A DNA stretch of 64,000 bases, from positions 62,001 to 126,000 of the forward strand of contig NZ_NERU01000003.1 in the NCBI RefSeq assembly GCF_003063265.1, in the 5' to 3' direction. Positions 34,225-42,985 of this stretch are shown here, piece after piece. The stretch comes from Limnohabitans sp. WS1. Its GTDB lineage: Bacteria > Pseudomonadota > Gammaproteobacteria > Burkholderiales > Burkholderiaceae_C. Within the stretch, counting starts at the first letter, position 1. Each line of letters opens with the position of its first letter. Both the position numbers and the translations under genes were made by a program. The notes under the pieces are model-generated. The model made no database searches and had not been told where the DNA came from. It saw only the letters and a program-made list of their open reading frames with translations.

Positions 34225-34750
34225 GTTTCTGGCTCTTGCAAGCGACTTCGTTTGATCTTTTTGTGGCAAGCATGACGCCAATTTCCGGGTGCTTTTCACA
34301 GGCACTGAAGATGGCCACTTTCATTCTTGTCCTTTTCCAGTATTTTTGAATCTGTAGTTCAAAAACGCGCGACAGGCTTATCTGCTGTTATCCATTGTCT
34401 GCATCGCTGCCCGGCTGAACTCGCCGATCAGGTCTGCCGGAGCCCCTCCAACTTTTTCTTTTGGCACGCGTCAAAGTCTCTCTCGATAACAGGTGTGTCG
34501 AAAAATGACTAAGCAAATGAGATATAGCCCGTGACCCGGACACTACTGAGCAAGGGATACGTTTTTCGAGCGCAAGGTCAATCCAAATCGAAGGGCTTTG
34601 TTGATGAAGATCAACTTTTGGTTTACCCTGACAGTCGATAACAGATCAATGTGCAATAGCATGAATGTTGATGAAACTTTTTGATGTAAATGGTTTTTTC
34701 TTGAATTTTTGCTCTTGAGAGACGCATTAAAAATACCTCCTTTTAGCACC
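34225..34750. other. AT-rich intergenic region with the left copy of a 57-bp direct repeat
   Basis: 526 bases without a credible gene: possible short ORFs begin with TTG, lack ribosome sites and resemble nothing. It contains the left copy of the direct repeat (34270-34326), then sequence that becomes progressively AT-rich from about 34500, unlike the rest of the window. The AT-rich part may hold the promoter of the AAA+ gene, but I cannot point to a convincing -35/-10 pair. Confidence 0.5.
34270..34326. repeat. 57-bp direct repeat, left copy
   Basis: Identical to 39871-39927 except at one base (34297 C versus 39898 G). On the minus strand it reads as a short frame MKVAIFSAC(E)KHPEIGVM. It lies 90 bases after tRNA-His. 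Confidence 0.9.
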
Positions 34751-36235
34751 ATGATCAACAGCCTTACGGATCTCGATACCCTTATAGCCCAGGGCGCAGT
34801 TTTGGTATTCATTGAGACCTTGGAGGATTCAAGGATCCTTAATCATGTTGAAGCCTTGGCTCGTGAACGACAAACACCCTTGTTCACGTGGAATGCAACA
34901 GGCGCGCTGACGTGTCTAACCCAATTGGACCAACAGCCACAGATCAAAGACATAAAGGAAGCACTCTCTTACGTCAAAAGTGACATTCACGCGGGCTTGG
35001 TCGTTATATTGGATCCGCAACCCCATCTCAAGGACCCTGCGGTCTTGCGCCTCCTGATAGATTTGGCGGAAGACGCGCATGGCCAATTACGAACAGTGAT
35101 ATTGGTGGGCGACCACCTTGAATTGCCCGATCACTTGAAGCGAGTTGGAAAGTATTTCACACCCCCACTCCCCGACAGTGAACTCATTCGTGAAATTTAC
35201 TATGAAGAAGTCTATCGATGGCTGTGGGAAGACCGTGGACGCAAGTTCATAAAGCCTGGTGACATGGAGGACAAACTGGTCAGACACCTTGCCGGATTAA
35301 ACGAAGAAGATGTGCGTCGACTGATGGCGGAGAGTATTCGTGACGATGGACGTTTGACACTGATAGACCTGAAGCGGATCCTCAATTTCAAAAGAGAAAA
35401 CTCCGGTAAAGACGGACTGATTGAGTTTGTTATTGAGACACAAGGTCTTGATCTCGTCGGAGGACTGAACCACCTCAAGCAATGGCTGGAATTGAGGCGC
35501 GCCACTTTCACAGGAGAGCGCGCCGATCAGGGTATTGACCCGCCCAAGGGCTTGCTGCTTTTGGGCGTGCAAGGTACGGGCAAAAGTTTGGCGGCCAAGG
35601 CCGTAGCGGGGAGTTGGCATGTGCCGTTGATGCGCTTGGATTTTGGCAACTTGTACAGCAAGTGGCTGGGCGAATCCGAGCACAACCTGAAGGAGGCCTT
35701 GCGCCAAGCGGAGGCAATGGCGCCCTGTGTCTTGTGGATTGATGAAATTGAAAAAAGCGTGGCCAATGGCTCGGGCGATGCCGATGGTGGTGTATCACAC
35801 CGGATTTTGGGCAGCCTGTTGACTTGGATGAATGAACGACACGCAAAAGTTTTCCTTGTGGCCACCGCCAACGATGTATCACGACTACCTCCTGAGTTGC
35901 TCCGAAAAGGCAGATTTGACGAGATTTTTTTTGTGGACCTGCCGAGTCAGGCGGTTCGACAAGATATTTTTGCCATTCACCTGGGCAAGCGCAATTTGGA
36001 CCCGCGTTTTTTTGACCTCAGTCAGCTTTCACGAGCTAGTGAAGGTTTTTCTGGCTCAGAAATTGAACAGGTGGTCATTGACGGTATGTACCGCGCATTG
36101 AGCGAGCGAGAAAACCCCGGCACAGATCACATGCTCAAGGAGTTGTCTGTGACAAGGCCCTTGTCAGTTGTCATGCATGAGCAGATCGCTTCATTGAGGG
36201 CGTGGGCATCTGGCAGGACGGTCCCAGCTGACTAA
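34751..36235 (+). CDS. Ycf46-like AAA+ ATPase
   Basis: 494-aa cytosolic AAA+ protein. The N-terminal 230 residues form the non-enzymatic domain of Ycf46-type ATPases (ALVVILDPQPHL-like and GDHLELPDHL strands). The AAA+ core has Walker A GVQGTGKS (about residue 272), Walker B CVLWIDEIEK (about 327), sensor 1 FLVATAND and the second region of homology RKGRFDEIFFVDLP with an arginine finger. Ycf46 is best known from cyanobacteria and plastids; its role outside them is unknown. The start at 34751 (MINSLTDLD) is chosen; the nearest upstream in-frame start adds 14 unlike residues. It is isolated, divergent from nothing and convergent with the ankyrin gene. Confidence 0.85.
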   Translation: MINSLTDLDTLIAQGAVLVFIETLEDSRILNHVEALARERQTPLFTWNATGALTCLTQLDQQPQIKDIKEALSYVKSDIHAGLVVILDPQPHLKDPAVLRLLIDLAEDAHGQLRTVILVGDHLELPDHLKRVGKYFTPPLPDSELIREIYYEEVYRWLWEDRGRKFIKPGDMEDKLVRHLAGLNEEDVRRLMAESIRDDGRLTLIDLKRILNFKRENSGKDGLIEFVIETQGLDLVGGLNHLKQWLELRRATFTGERADQGIDPPKGLLLLGVQGTGKSLAAKAVAGSWHVPLMRLDFGNLYSKWLGESEHNLKEALRQAEAMAPCVLWIDEIEKSVANGSGDADGGVSHRILGSLLTWMNERHAKVFLVATANDVSRLPPELLRKGRFDEIFFVDLPSQAVRQDIFAIHLGKRNLDPRFFDLSQLSRASEGFSGSEIEQVVIDGMYRALSERENPGTDHMLKELSVTRPLSVVMHEQIASLRAWASGRTVPAD

Positions 36236-36377
36236 AGCGCGGTCTTGGGTAAAAGGCGTGAACAGTTCCACATGGACCTCAGGGTGTGTGGGCAAGCCTT
36301 CACGCATGGGATAAGGGGTCGAGAATCAAGCCCACTGAAGCTCAGATGGGTTGGGTCTGAACATGGCCGTCACTGCA

Positions 36378-37085
36378 TCACTTGCTCAGGCCATCCTTCT
36401 CCAACATTCCCACCATGGCCGCAAATCCCCGGGCTTTCGCCAGCACCAGCGGCGTATTGCCCTGGCGGTCGGTCAATCGGGTGCTGGCACCGGCCGCCAG
36501 CAGCGCCTGCAACACAGCTTGATGCCTGACACCACCCTGGCCCAACACAACGGACTCGATCATGGCTGTCCAATGCAGGTTGTTGACATGGTCCAGCGGA
36601 GCACCCGCAGCAATCAATTGCCTCACCACCCCGTCGTGCCCCAAGTGGGCCGCTGCAATCAGGGCGGTGCCGTCGTACCGGCTTGTGGTGAGTTTGGCAC
36701 TGGCACCCAAACCGAGCAACACCCGCAAGGTCTCTTCGTCATCGGCCACTGCAGCAATCGTGACCGCGTCGTAGCGGTCGTTTTCCAGCAGTTCAAGGCT
36801 CGCACCCGCCAAGGCCAGGGCACGAATGATCTCGGGATGCTTGGCAAAAGTGGCCACATGCACTGGCGTGCGGCCAAATGGGTCTCGCGCATTGACGCTG
36901 GCACCGCTGGCGAGCAGCTTTTTAAGCTGCACCAAATCACCCTTGTGCGCTGCCGCATGCAAGCCTGTGTAACGCGCAGCCTCTGCCGCGCTGGGGGCTA
37001 TCTGCGCTTGGGCTGGTCCCGCCCATGTGGCGAGGGCCAAGAGCGCAGCTGTGAACCAGGTGAGGAATGAGGTTTTGATTTCCAT
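36378..37085 (-). CDS. Secreted ankyrin-repeat protein
   Basis: 235-aa protein with a signal peptide (MEIKTSFLTWFTAALLALATWAG..., cleavage after AQA) and about six ankyrin repeats over residues 35-230 (GLHAAAHKGDLVQLKKLLASG, RTPVHVATFAKHPEIIRAL, GTALIAAAHLGHDGVVRQLI, NTPLVLAKARGFAAMVGML). It is probably a periplasmic protein-interaction module. It follows the GlcG/HbpS-like gene by 28 bases on the same strand, so the two are likely co-transcribed. A comparable pairing of periplasmic ankyrin proteins with haem enzymes such as catalase exists in other bacteria; a link here is inference. Confidence 0.88.
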   Translation of the reverse strand: MEIKTSFLTWFTAALLALATWAGPAQAQIAPSAAEAARYTGLHAAAHKGDLVQLKKLLASGASVNARDPFGRTPVHVATFAKHPEIIRALALAGASLELLENDRYDAVTIAAVADDEETLRVLLGLGASAKLTTSRYDGTALIAAAHLGHDGVVRQLIAAGAPLDHVNNLHWTAMIESVVLGQGGVRHQAVLQALLAAGASTRLTDRQGNTPLVLAKARGFAAMVGMLEKDGLSK

Positions 37086-37113
37086 GTCTTTTCTTGCTTG
37101 GCTTAGAGTTGGC

Positions 37114-37605
37114 TTACTTCAGCATGTCTTGCAAACTGGCGATGCCTGCTAAGGCACATTTTTCATCCAGGTGGCCACCGGGTGCACCACCCACGCCCAC
37201 GGCGCCAATCACCTCGTCGCCGACCTTCACTGGCACACCACCCCCCAGCAGCAGGTAACCTGGAATCATGGCCACATTGGCCGAAGCCGGGTTCTTTTGC
37301 ACACCTTCCCACATGGCCGTGGTGGTATTTTTGCCAGAAGCCGAGGTGAATGCCTTGGCCTGGCTGGCGGCCAGGGTGTGTGGGCCAGCATTGTCAGCGC
37401 GATGCACTGCACGCACGCCACCAGCACGGTCAACAACGGTGGCGGTCACGTTGTATTTGTCGGCACTGCAAGCGGCCACGGTGGCGGCCGCGAGTTTGGT
37501 GGCCAGTTCAAGTGACATGTTCTTTTCAACACGAACGGCTTGGGCGCTGGCGCCCAAACTGGCCAATGACAAAACAAAAGCGGTGGAGTAATGAATGGAT
37601 CGCAT
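37114..37605 (-). CDS. GlcG/HbpS-like haem-binding family periplasmic protein
   Basis: 163 aa with a signal peptide (MRSIHYSTAFVLSLASLGASAQA). The mature part is a GlcG/HbpS (DUF336) domain: MSLELATKLAAATVAACS, VTATVVDRAGGVRAVHRAD, AKAFTSASG and the C-terminal GGVPVKVGDEVIGAVGVGGAPG with its conserved Gly-rich turn. HbpS of Streptomyces binds haem and senses redox stress with a two-component system; here a FixJ-type two-component pair lies directly upstream. An inverted repeat in its promoter region may be the regulator's site. Confidence 0.88.
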   Translation of the reverse strand: MRSIHYSTAFVLSLASLGASAQAVRVEKNMSLELATKLAAATVAACSADKYNVTATVVDRAGGVRAVHRADNAGPHTLAASQAKAFTSASGKNTTTAMWEGVQKNPASANVAMIPGYLLLGGGVPVKVGDEVIGAVGVGGAPGGHLDEKCALAGIASLQDMLK

Positions 37606-37713
37606 GGGGTTTCTTGCTTAAAAAAATGGGTGATGAAGCCACTGTTCATCCCCTGCAGAAAATGTAATCAAGCCTGCGCACGCTGACCATTCGTGCAGTT
37701 ACGTGCGAGCATC

Positions 37714-37725
37714 CGTAGAACTACG
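37714..37725. promoter_or_regulatory. CGTAG-AA-CTACG dyad upstream of the haem-binding protein gene
   Basis: A perfect 12-bp inverted repeat 109 bases upstream of the GlcG/HbpS-like gene start and just beyond the response-regulator stop codon. FixJ/NarL-type regulators bind such TAC/GTA dyads, so it could be the target of the adjacent regulator. This is inference. Confidence 0.45.
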
Positions 37726-37763
37726 CAGTCTTTCCGAGCCAATCAGCAAAGTAGCCGCTTGGT

Positions 37764-38390
37764 TCAGGCATCGGATTGCGCGGCCACCGTGGCGTAGTGG
37801 CGTATCAGGTGCGCCAGAGACTCCACTTGCAGTTTGCCAAACAGGTTGGCGCGGTGGGTCTCTACGGTACGGGGCGACAAGCCCAGAGAACGACCAATTT
37901 CCTTGTTGGTCAGCCCCTCGATGATCAGGCCCAGCACTTCACGCTCGCGTCCGGACAACTGTGCATAACGCTCATGCGCTTGCCGGCTGGCTTGGTGCCG
38001 TTCACGTGAGCGCACATGCTGGCGCACGGCGTTTTGCAAGGTTTCGACCAACAGCTCGTCATTGATCGGTTTTTCCAAAAACTCGGTCGCACCCGATTTA
38101 AAAGCACGCCGACACAGCTCTACCGTGCCGTGCCCGGTGAGCATGACCACGGGCTGATCCACACCTTGGGCCATCAGCGCGTCGAGCACAGTCAGGCCGC
38201 TGGTGCCGGGCATGCGCACATCGAGCACGATGGCACCAATGCCCTGACGGTCGAAACCCTGCATGAAATCCTGCGGATCAGCCCAAGTCTGCACCCGCAA
38301 GCCCACGGTGCCGATCAGCAGCGCCAGGCTGGCGCGTACGGCCTCATCGTCGTCAATCAAATGGATCAGCGGTGAGAGCGGTGCATTCAT
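37764..38390 (-). CDS. FixJ-family response regulator
   Basis: 208 aa. The receiver domain (residues 1-125) has the acidic pair DDD (about 13-15), the phospho-accepting Asp in VLDVRMPG, the Thr in MLTGHGT and the Lys in EKPI. The C-terminal LuxR-type HTH is LSGREREVLGLIIEGLTNKEIGRSLGLSPRTVETHRANLFGKL. The start overlaps the kinase stop by 4 bases (ATGA), so the pair is translationally coupled. Target genes are unknown; the downstream haem-binding gene with its dyad is the natural candidate. Confidence 0.93.
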   Translation of the reverse strand: MNAPLSPLIHLIDDDEAVRASLALLIGTVGLRVQTWADPQDFMQGFDRQGIGAIVLDVRMPGTSGLTVLDALMAQGVDQPVVMLTGHGTVELCRRAFKSGATEFLEKPINDELLVETLQNAVRQHVRSRERHQASRQAHERYAQLSGREREVLGLIIEGLTNKEIGRSLGLSPRTVETHRANLFGKLQVESLAHLIRHYATVAAQSDA

Positions 38391-39859
38391 GGGCCGGGTG
38401 CCATTGGCAGGGTGAGGGTAAAAACCGCGCCACGTGGCGCATTGGCCTGGGCAATCAGTTGCCCATCCATGCCTGTGGCCAGAGTTTCACACAAGCTCAG
38501 CCCCAATCCGAGTCCGCCTTCGCGGGTGGTGAAAAAAGGTTCAAACACATGTGGCAAAGTCTCTGGTGCAATGCCCGGTCCGGTATCTGCCACGCGCAGC
38601 ACACCCCTACCTGACACCACTTCAATGTGCAGACTCAGATGACGCTCTGACATCGGCACCAGGTCCAGTGCCTGCAAGGCATTGGTCAGCAGGTTGTGCA
38701 CGATTTGCTCCAGCGCCACCCGTTCGGCCAGCACCTGGACAGGCTGCACCACTTGCACGGAGACGGTGACACCTCGGCGCTTGCCCTCGGGCGCCAGCAA
38801 GTCCAGCGCATTGCGCACGGCTTGTGCCAAGTCAACCACCTGACTCGGCTGCGCCGCGTTGGGTTGCTCTACCGCGCGGCGCAAGCGGGCCAATACATCG
38901 GCTGCGCGGCGGGCTTGCACCACGGCTTGATGCATGGCTTGCAGTGCGGCGGGCAGTTCGTCGGGGTCGTCTTGAAGCAAGCGTTTGGCCGCCTGGGTGT
39001 TGGCCAGAATGGCGGTGAGTGGCTGGTTCAGTTCATGGGCCATGCCTGCAGCCAGCTCCCCCAGCGTGTTCAGGCGCTCCACCTGCCCCACGCGCAGCAA
39101 TTCTTCGGCACGTCGGCGTGCGTTGCGCTGGCGCTGCCAAGCTGACCAGCCCGCCATCAAGGCCGCCATCAGCAATGTCCACACGGCCATCACGCCCCAG
39201 GGCAACTCAAGCCAGCCCACCTGGCGCACGGCCACCAGCTCAAATGGCTGGCTCAGGCTGGCCAGATTTTTGCGAAACTCAAAGCGCCAGCCCGACGGGG
39301 TCACACGCCCTGGTTGCACCACAAACACTTTGCCCGCTTGCTCCAGCGTCACCCGAACGGGGCTGCTTTGCACTGGCATGGACCAGTCGCTCCAAGGCAC
39401 GCTGGCAGACATGTCAATCAACAAAGAAAAACTGCTGGGTTGGGCCGCGAGCACCAGTTGGTAGCGTCCAAGTTGATCCGTGAAATCCAGATTCGCCAGT
39501 GCGGCGTGCTGCGTCTGGCGCGAGGCGTTTTCTGCATCCACCAAGCTGGTGTTGGGCCAGATGCTGCCAGGGTCACGCCGTTGCACACTCAGAATTTGCG
39601 GGTACACCGATGACAAACGCTGTTCTGCCGTGTCGGCAACGCCAGGCTGCGCCGTCGGTTGCAGCAAGGCCAGCGTGGCCAGCACTGCTTCGTGCTGGAC
39701 CGCGCGTTGGCTGAGCAAGCGGTGGCTAATGCGGGCATCGGTCTCAAACGCTTCGCGCAGCTGCCTCAGCTCGGAGCGTGCCAGCAGCACAGCCCCCAGG
39801 GCAGAGAGCACCAACCACAGCAAGAGGCGTTGTCCATAGGCGTTGAGTTTGAAGGGCAT
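38387..39859 (-). CDS. Sensor histidine kinase
   Basis: 490-aa membrane kinase. There are two membrane helices (LLLWLVLSALGAVLLA near residue 11 and GVMAVWTLLMAALMAGW near 220) with a periplasmic sensing region between them. A coiled segment (WQRQRNARRRAEELLRVG) leads to the HisKA domain with GMAHELNQPLTAILANTQ (phospho-His) and the HATPase domain (LLTNALQA N-box, DTGPGIAPE, EGGLGLGLSLC). The start at 39859 (MPFKLNAY) is preferred. The frame remains open to 39925 through the 57-bp repeat, so a start at MKVAIFS cannot be excluded. Confidence 0.9.
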   Translation of the reverse strand: MPFKLNAYGQRLLLWLVLSALGAVLLARSELRQLREAFETDARISHRLLSQRAVQHEAVLATLALLQPTAQPGVADTAEQRLSSVYPQILSVQRRDPGSIWPNTSLVDAENASRQTQHAALANLDFTDQLGRYQLVLAAQPSSFSLLIDMSASVPWSDWSMPVQSSPVRVTLEQAGKVFVVQPGRVTPSGWRFEFRKNLASLSQPFELVAVRQVGWLELPWGVMAVWTLLMAALMAGWSAWQRQRNARRRAEELLRVGQVERLNTLGELAAGMAHELNQPLTAILANTQAAKRLLQDDPDELPAALQAMHQAVVQARRAADVLARLRRAVEQPNAAQPSQVVDLAQAVRNALDLLAPEGKRRGVTVSVQVVQPVQVLAERVALEQIVHNLLTNALQALDLVPMSERHLSLHIEVVSGRGVLRVADTGPGIAPETLPHVFEPFFTTREGGLGLGLSLCETLATGMDGQLIAQANAPRGAVFTLTLPMAPGP

Positions 39860-39870
39860 GGTCAATTCTT

Positions 39871-39927
39871 GCATGACGCCAATTTCCGGGTGCTTTTGAC
39901 AGGCACTGAAGATGGCCACTTTCATTC
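39871..39927. repeat. 57-bp direct repeat, right copy
   Basis: Matches 34270-34326 at 56 of 57 positions. It lies directly upstream of the kinase gene and is in frame with it on the minus strand. Confidence 0.9.
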
Positions 39928-40045
39928 AAGGCTGGGCTTCCATTGACGACAAACAGTTGGCGTGCAGCGGGAACTGCACAGATGACAGACAAATCGCTGA
40001 CTTTGGAATAACCTTGCTGAATGTCTGGACTGTTGGAGATGAACC

Positions 40046-41773
40046 GTGCAAAAAATGAAGATTCAAGCTTGGGCCCAAGGTCTGGGCATCCTGTCGGCTG
40101 CTGGCGTTTTGGTCGCCTGCAGCGCCTTGCCCGAACGCCCCGTGGCTCAACTCAAAGCCGCAACCGGGGGCAGTCTGGTGAACTGCACCGCATTGACGGG
40201 TCAGTTGAAGCTGGACCACACCCGCATTGAATCGGCTGCCGTGGTGTCCTCAGGCGCACTGCGGCAGGGCACACAAGCCATACCCGAGCATTGTTTGGTC
40301 AAAGGCCGCATGCATGAGCGCAAGGGCAGCGATGGCCGCGATTACGCCATTGGGTTTGAGATGCGTTTGCCCGTGGCGTGGAATGGCCGTTTTTATTACC
40401 AAGGCAATGGTGGCCTGGATGGCAACGTTCAGGCGGCGATTGGGGCCTTGGGTGGGGGGCCACTGACGGGGGCACTCATGCAGGGGTTTGCGGTCATCAG
40501 CTCGGATGCAGGGCACAGCGGACCACAAACCACGGTGTTTGGCCTGGAGCCCCAGGCGCGGCTGGATTACGGCTACCAGGCGGTAGAAAAACTCACCCCC
40601 ATGGCCAAGCAACTGATTCGGGGGGCCTATGGCAAAGGACCTGACCGCTCCTATATCGGTGGCTGCTCCAACGGTGGGCGGCACGCCATGGTGGCCGCTG
40701 CGCGTTTGGGCGACCAGTACGACGGCTATCTGGTGGGGGCTCCGGGTTACCGTTTGCCCTATGCGGCACTGGCCCAAATCTGGGGCGCTCAGCAGTGGGC
40801 ACCGCTGGCCACACCCGGGGCCACCGTCAAAAACCCGCTCAACCCCAACGGCACACTGCCCGATCTGGCCAGTGCCTTCACCCCGCAAGAGCGCTTGACC
40901 GTGGCCAAGGCCATTGCGGACAAGTGTGATGCGCTGGATGGGGCCCAAGACGGCATGGTGCAAGCCACGCAGGCTTGTCAGGCGGCTTTCAAGGTGAAGA
41001 CCGATGTACCCACCTGCACGGGGGCGCGCCATGGCGCTTGCCTGACCACTGAACAAAAAGACGTGGTGGCCCGCGTGTTTGAGGGGGCACACACCCCCGC
41101 AGGTCAACGGATTTACGCCAGTTTTCCTTATGACCCGGGCGTGGCGGGTGCCAACTGGGGCACCTGGAAGTTCGTCGATTCTTTGATCCGCGATCCGCTG
41201 GCGCTTCGCACGATCTTCAGCGTGCCACCTACGCCAGTGGACCCGCTCAAGGACAACATCGCTGCGCGTTTGGAGATGTTCAGCGCCACCAACGACACCT
41301 ACCGCGAGTCGGGTTGGTCGCTCATGACCCCGCCCGGCGAAGCCCATCCCACCAATTTGGCCGCTGTGCGCGCTCGGGGGGCCAAGGTGGTGCTGTACCA
41401 CGGGGTGAGTGATGCGATCTTTTCTGCCGAAGACACCCGCCAGTGGGTGGAGCGCGTGGGCAAGGCGGGCCTGAACCCCGGCGCTGACTTTGCACGCTAC
41501 TTCCCGGTGCCCGGCATGAACCACTGCAGCATGGGCCCGGCCGCTGACCAATTTGACCTGCTCGGACCCTTGGTCAAGTGGGTCGAGCAGGGCGAGGCAC
41601 CGCAAGCCGTGTCGGCCAGTGTGCGTGGTGCAGGCAACGCGGGCGGCGTGAACACCGAGCTGCCCGCCGATTGGTCGGCCAAGCGCACACGCCCGCTGTG
41701 CGCTTACCCCACGGTGGCCACTTACAAGGGCAGTGGCTCGCTGGAAGAGGCCAGCAGCTTCAGTTGCCGTTGA
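40046..41773 (+). CDS. Tannase/feruloyl esterase family lipoprotein
   Basis: 575-aa secreted serine esterase. The signal peptide ends in a lipobox LVACS, so it is likely lipid-anchored. Catalytic motifs: GGCSNGGR (Cys207-Ser208), Asp456 in YHGVSDAIFS and His493-Cys494 in GMNHCS. The neighbouring cysteines form the disulfide that joins Ser and His in this family's CS-D-HC motif. Substrates of the family are gallate, ferulate or related plant phenolic esters, and MHET-type aromatic esters in one branch; which applies is unclear. The GTG at 40046 is chosen because GGAGA ends 6 bases upstream. Confidence 0.9.
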   Translation: MQKMKIQAWAQGLGILSAAGVLVACSALPERPVAQLKAATGGSLVNCTALTGQLKLDHTRIESAAVVSSGALRQGTQAIPEHCLVKGRMHERKGSDGRDYAIGFEMRLPVAWNGRFYYQGNGGLDGNVQAAIGALGGGPLTGALMQGFAVISSDAGHSGPQTTVFGLEPQARLDYGYQAVEKLTPMAKQLIRGAYGKGPDRSYIGGCSNGGRHAMVAAARLGDQYDGYLVGAPGYRLPYAALAQIWGAQQWAPLATPGATVKNPLNPNGTLPDLASAFTPQERLTVAKAIADKCDALDGAQDGMVQATQACQAAFKVKTDVPTCTGARHGACLTTEQKDVVARVFEGAHTPAGQRIYASFPYDPGVAGANWGTWKFVDSLIRDPLALRTIFSVPPTPVDPLKDNIAARLEMFSATNDTYRESGWSLMTPPGEAHPTNLAAVRARGAKVVLYHGVSDAIFSAEDTRQWVERVGKAGLNPGADFARYFPVPGMNHCSMGPAADQFDLLGPLVKWVEQGEAPQAVSASVRGAGNAGGVNTELPADWSAKRTRPLCAYPTVATYKGSGSLEEASSFSCR

Positions 41774-41842
41774 GCGCGTGCAGTTGCCATGTACCAGGCG
41801 CGATGAAATCTTCCGCGCCTGGCCTGTATATGGCTGGAGACC

Positions 41843-42358
41843 TCAGCCCTGCGCACCCAGCAGGTAATCGATCTTGCCCACTTCCACGCCGTTGTGGCGA
41901 AGGATGGTGTACGCCGTGGTGATGTGGAAGTACAGGTTGGGGAGCATCCAGCTGGTCAGGTAGTCCTGGCCTTTGAAGGTGCGCGTTTTGCCAGGCCCTG
42001 CGGGAAAAGTGATGTCCTTGTCTTCTGTGCCGTCCAAGGCCGCTGCAGGCACAGTGGCGATGAAGGCCAGGGTTTTCTGGATGCGTTCTTGCAGCTGGGC
42101 CAGGGTGGTTTCGGTGTCCTCAAACTTGGGCGCGTCGATGCCTGACAGGCGTGCCACGCCGTTTTTAACCGCGTCGCAAGCGATCAGCACCTGGCGGGTG
42201 AAGGGGAACATGTCGGGGGCCAGACGGTAGGTGGTGAGCGCCGTGGGGTCGATCTTTTTGGTTTCGACGAATTGCTCGGCCTTGGCCAGGATGTGGCTCA
42301 GGTTGGTGAGCATGCGGGTGCACACGGGCAGGCTGGCGCTGGACATGGAAATGGTCAT
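41843..42358 (-). CDS. DUF1993 family protein
   Basis: 171-aa cytosolic helical-bundle protein. It starts MTISMSSASLPVCTRMLTNLSHILAKAE and has the family's RLAPDMFPFTRQVLIACD and QDYLTSWMLPNLYFHITTAY segments, the latter with a His as in DinB-like bundles. Function is unknown. It is convergent with the tannase gene and precedes (in transcription order follows) the flavin reductase gene on the same strand by 41 bases. Confidence 0.88.
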   Translation of the reverse strand: MTISMSSASLPVCTRMLTNLSHILAKAEQFVETKKIDPTALTTYRLAPDMFPFTRQVLIACDAVKNGVARLSGIDAPKFEDTETTLAQLQERIQKTLAFIATVPAAALDGTEDKDITFPAGPGKTRTFKGQDYLTSWMLPNLYFHITTAYTILRHNGVEVGKIDYLLGAQG

Positions 42359-42399
42359 GAAAGTCTCCGTTCGTTGTTGAAGGTTTTGGGTTTAGAAGT

Positions 42400-42978
42400 T
42401 CAAGCGTGGGTCACAGGCAAAGCCTGGACCGCCTCGCCAATGGCATAAAAGTGGCCGCCCGCGACATGGTGCAGGCTGCGCAATTCGGGTGGGGCGTTTT
42501 CAAAGTGCCAGCGGCCTTGGCTGAACACACGTTCGTCGGCCCAGGCCCCGATCACCTCGGCCAAAATCAAATCGTGTGGCCCCGCCACATGGGCAGTGGC
42601 GGGCAGCACGCGGCACTCCAGCTGTGCGGTGCATCCATCGACGAGCGGCACACCGGTGTGTGGCGCGGGCTGAGTGCTGATCTGGCAACGGGCCAGCTTG
42701 TCGGGGACAGTCTTGCCACTCAAACCCCCAGCGGCCATGACCTGGTCTTTCATGGCCACACAGGGCACGTTGATGCTGAGCACACCAGAGGCGTCGATCA
42801 GCTCGCGGGTGAGTGTGGCTTTGTCGATGACCACCGCGATCTTGGGGGTGTCAAAGTCCAAGGGCATGGCCCAGGCGGCGGCCATCACATTGCTTTGGCC
42901 CGCATGCTGGCTGCCCACCAGCACCGTGGGGCCGTGGTTGAGCAAACGGTAAGCGTGTTTCAGTTCAACAGTGTGCAT
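42400..42978 (-). CDS. Flavin reductase family protein
   Basis: 192-aa FMN-binding split-barrel protein. The stretch PTVLVGSQHAGQSNVMAAAWAMPLDFDTPKIAVV with ATLTRELIDASGVLSINVP is typical of flavin reductase-like (DIM6/NTAB) proteins, which supply reduced flavin to monooxygenases or act as small oxidoreductases. The start at 42978 (MHTVELKHA) is chosen because the longer open frame to 43098 reads through the neighbouring lipoprotein gene. Its partner enzyme is not evident. Confidence 0.88.
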   Translation of the reverse strand: MHTVELKHAYRLLNHGPTVLVGSQHAGQSNVMAAAWAMPLDFDTPKIAVVIDKATLTRELIDASGVLSINVPCVAMKDQVMAAGGLSGKTVPDKLARCQISTQPAPHTGVPLVDGCTAQLECRVLPATAHVAGPHDLILAEVIGAWADERVFSQGRWHFENAPPELRSLHHVAGGHFYAIGEAVQALPVTHA

Positions 42979-42985
42979 GCGGTGT

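Noticed and set aside
34327..34512. 61-codon frame after tRNA-His
   Set aside because: TTG start, no ribosome site, no resemblance, and it begins at the edge of the direct repeat.
34560..34640. Insertion-sequence end near the GGGCTTTGTTGATGAAGATCAAC stretch
   Set aside because: It is only a loose resemblance to IS terminal repeats, with no partner end, no target duplication and no transposase.
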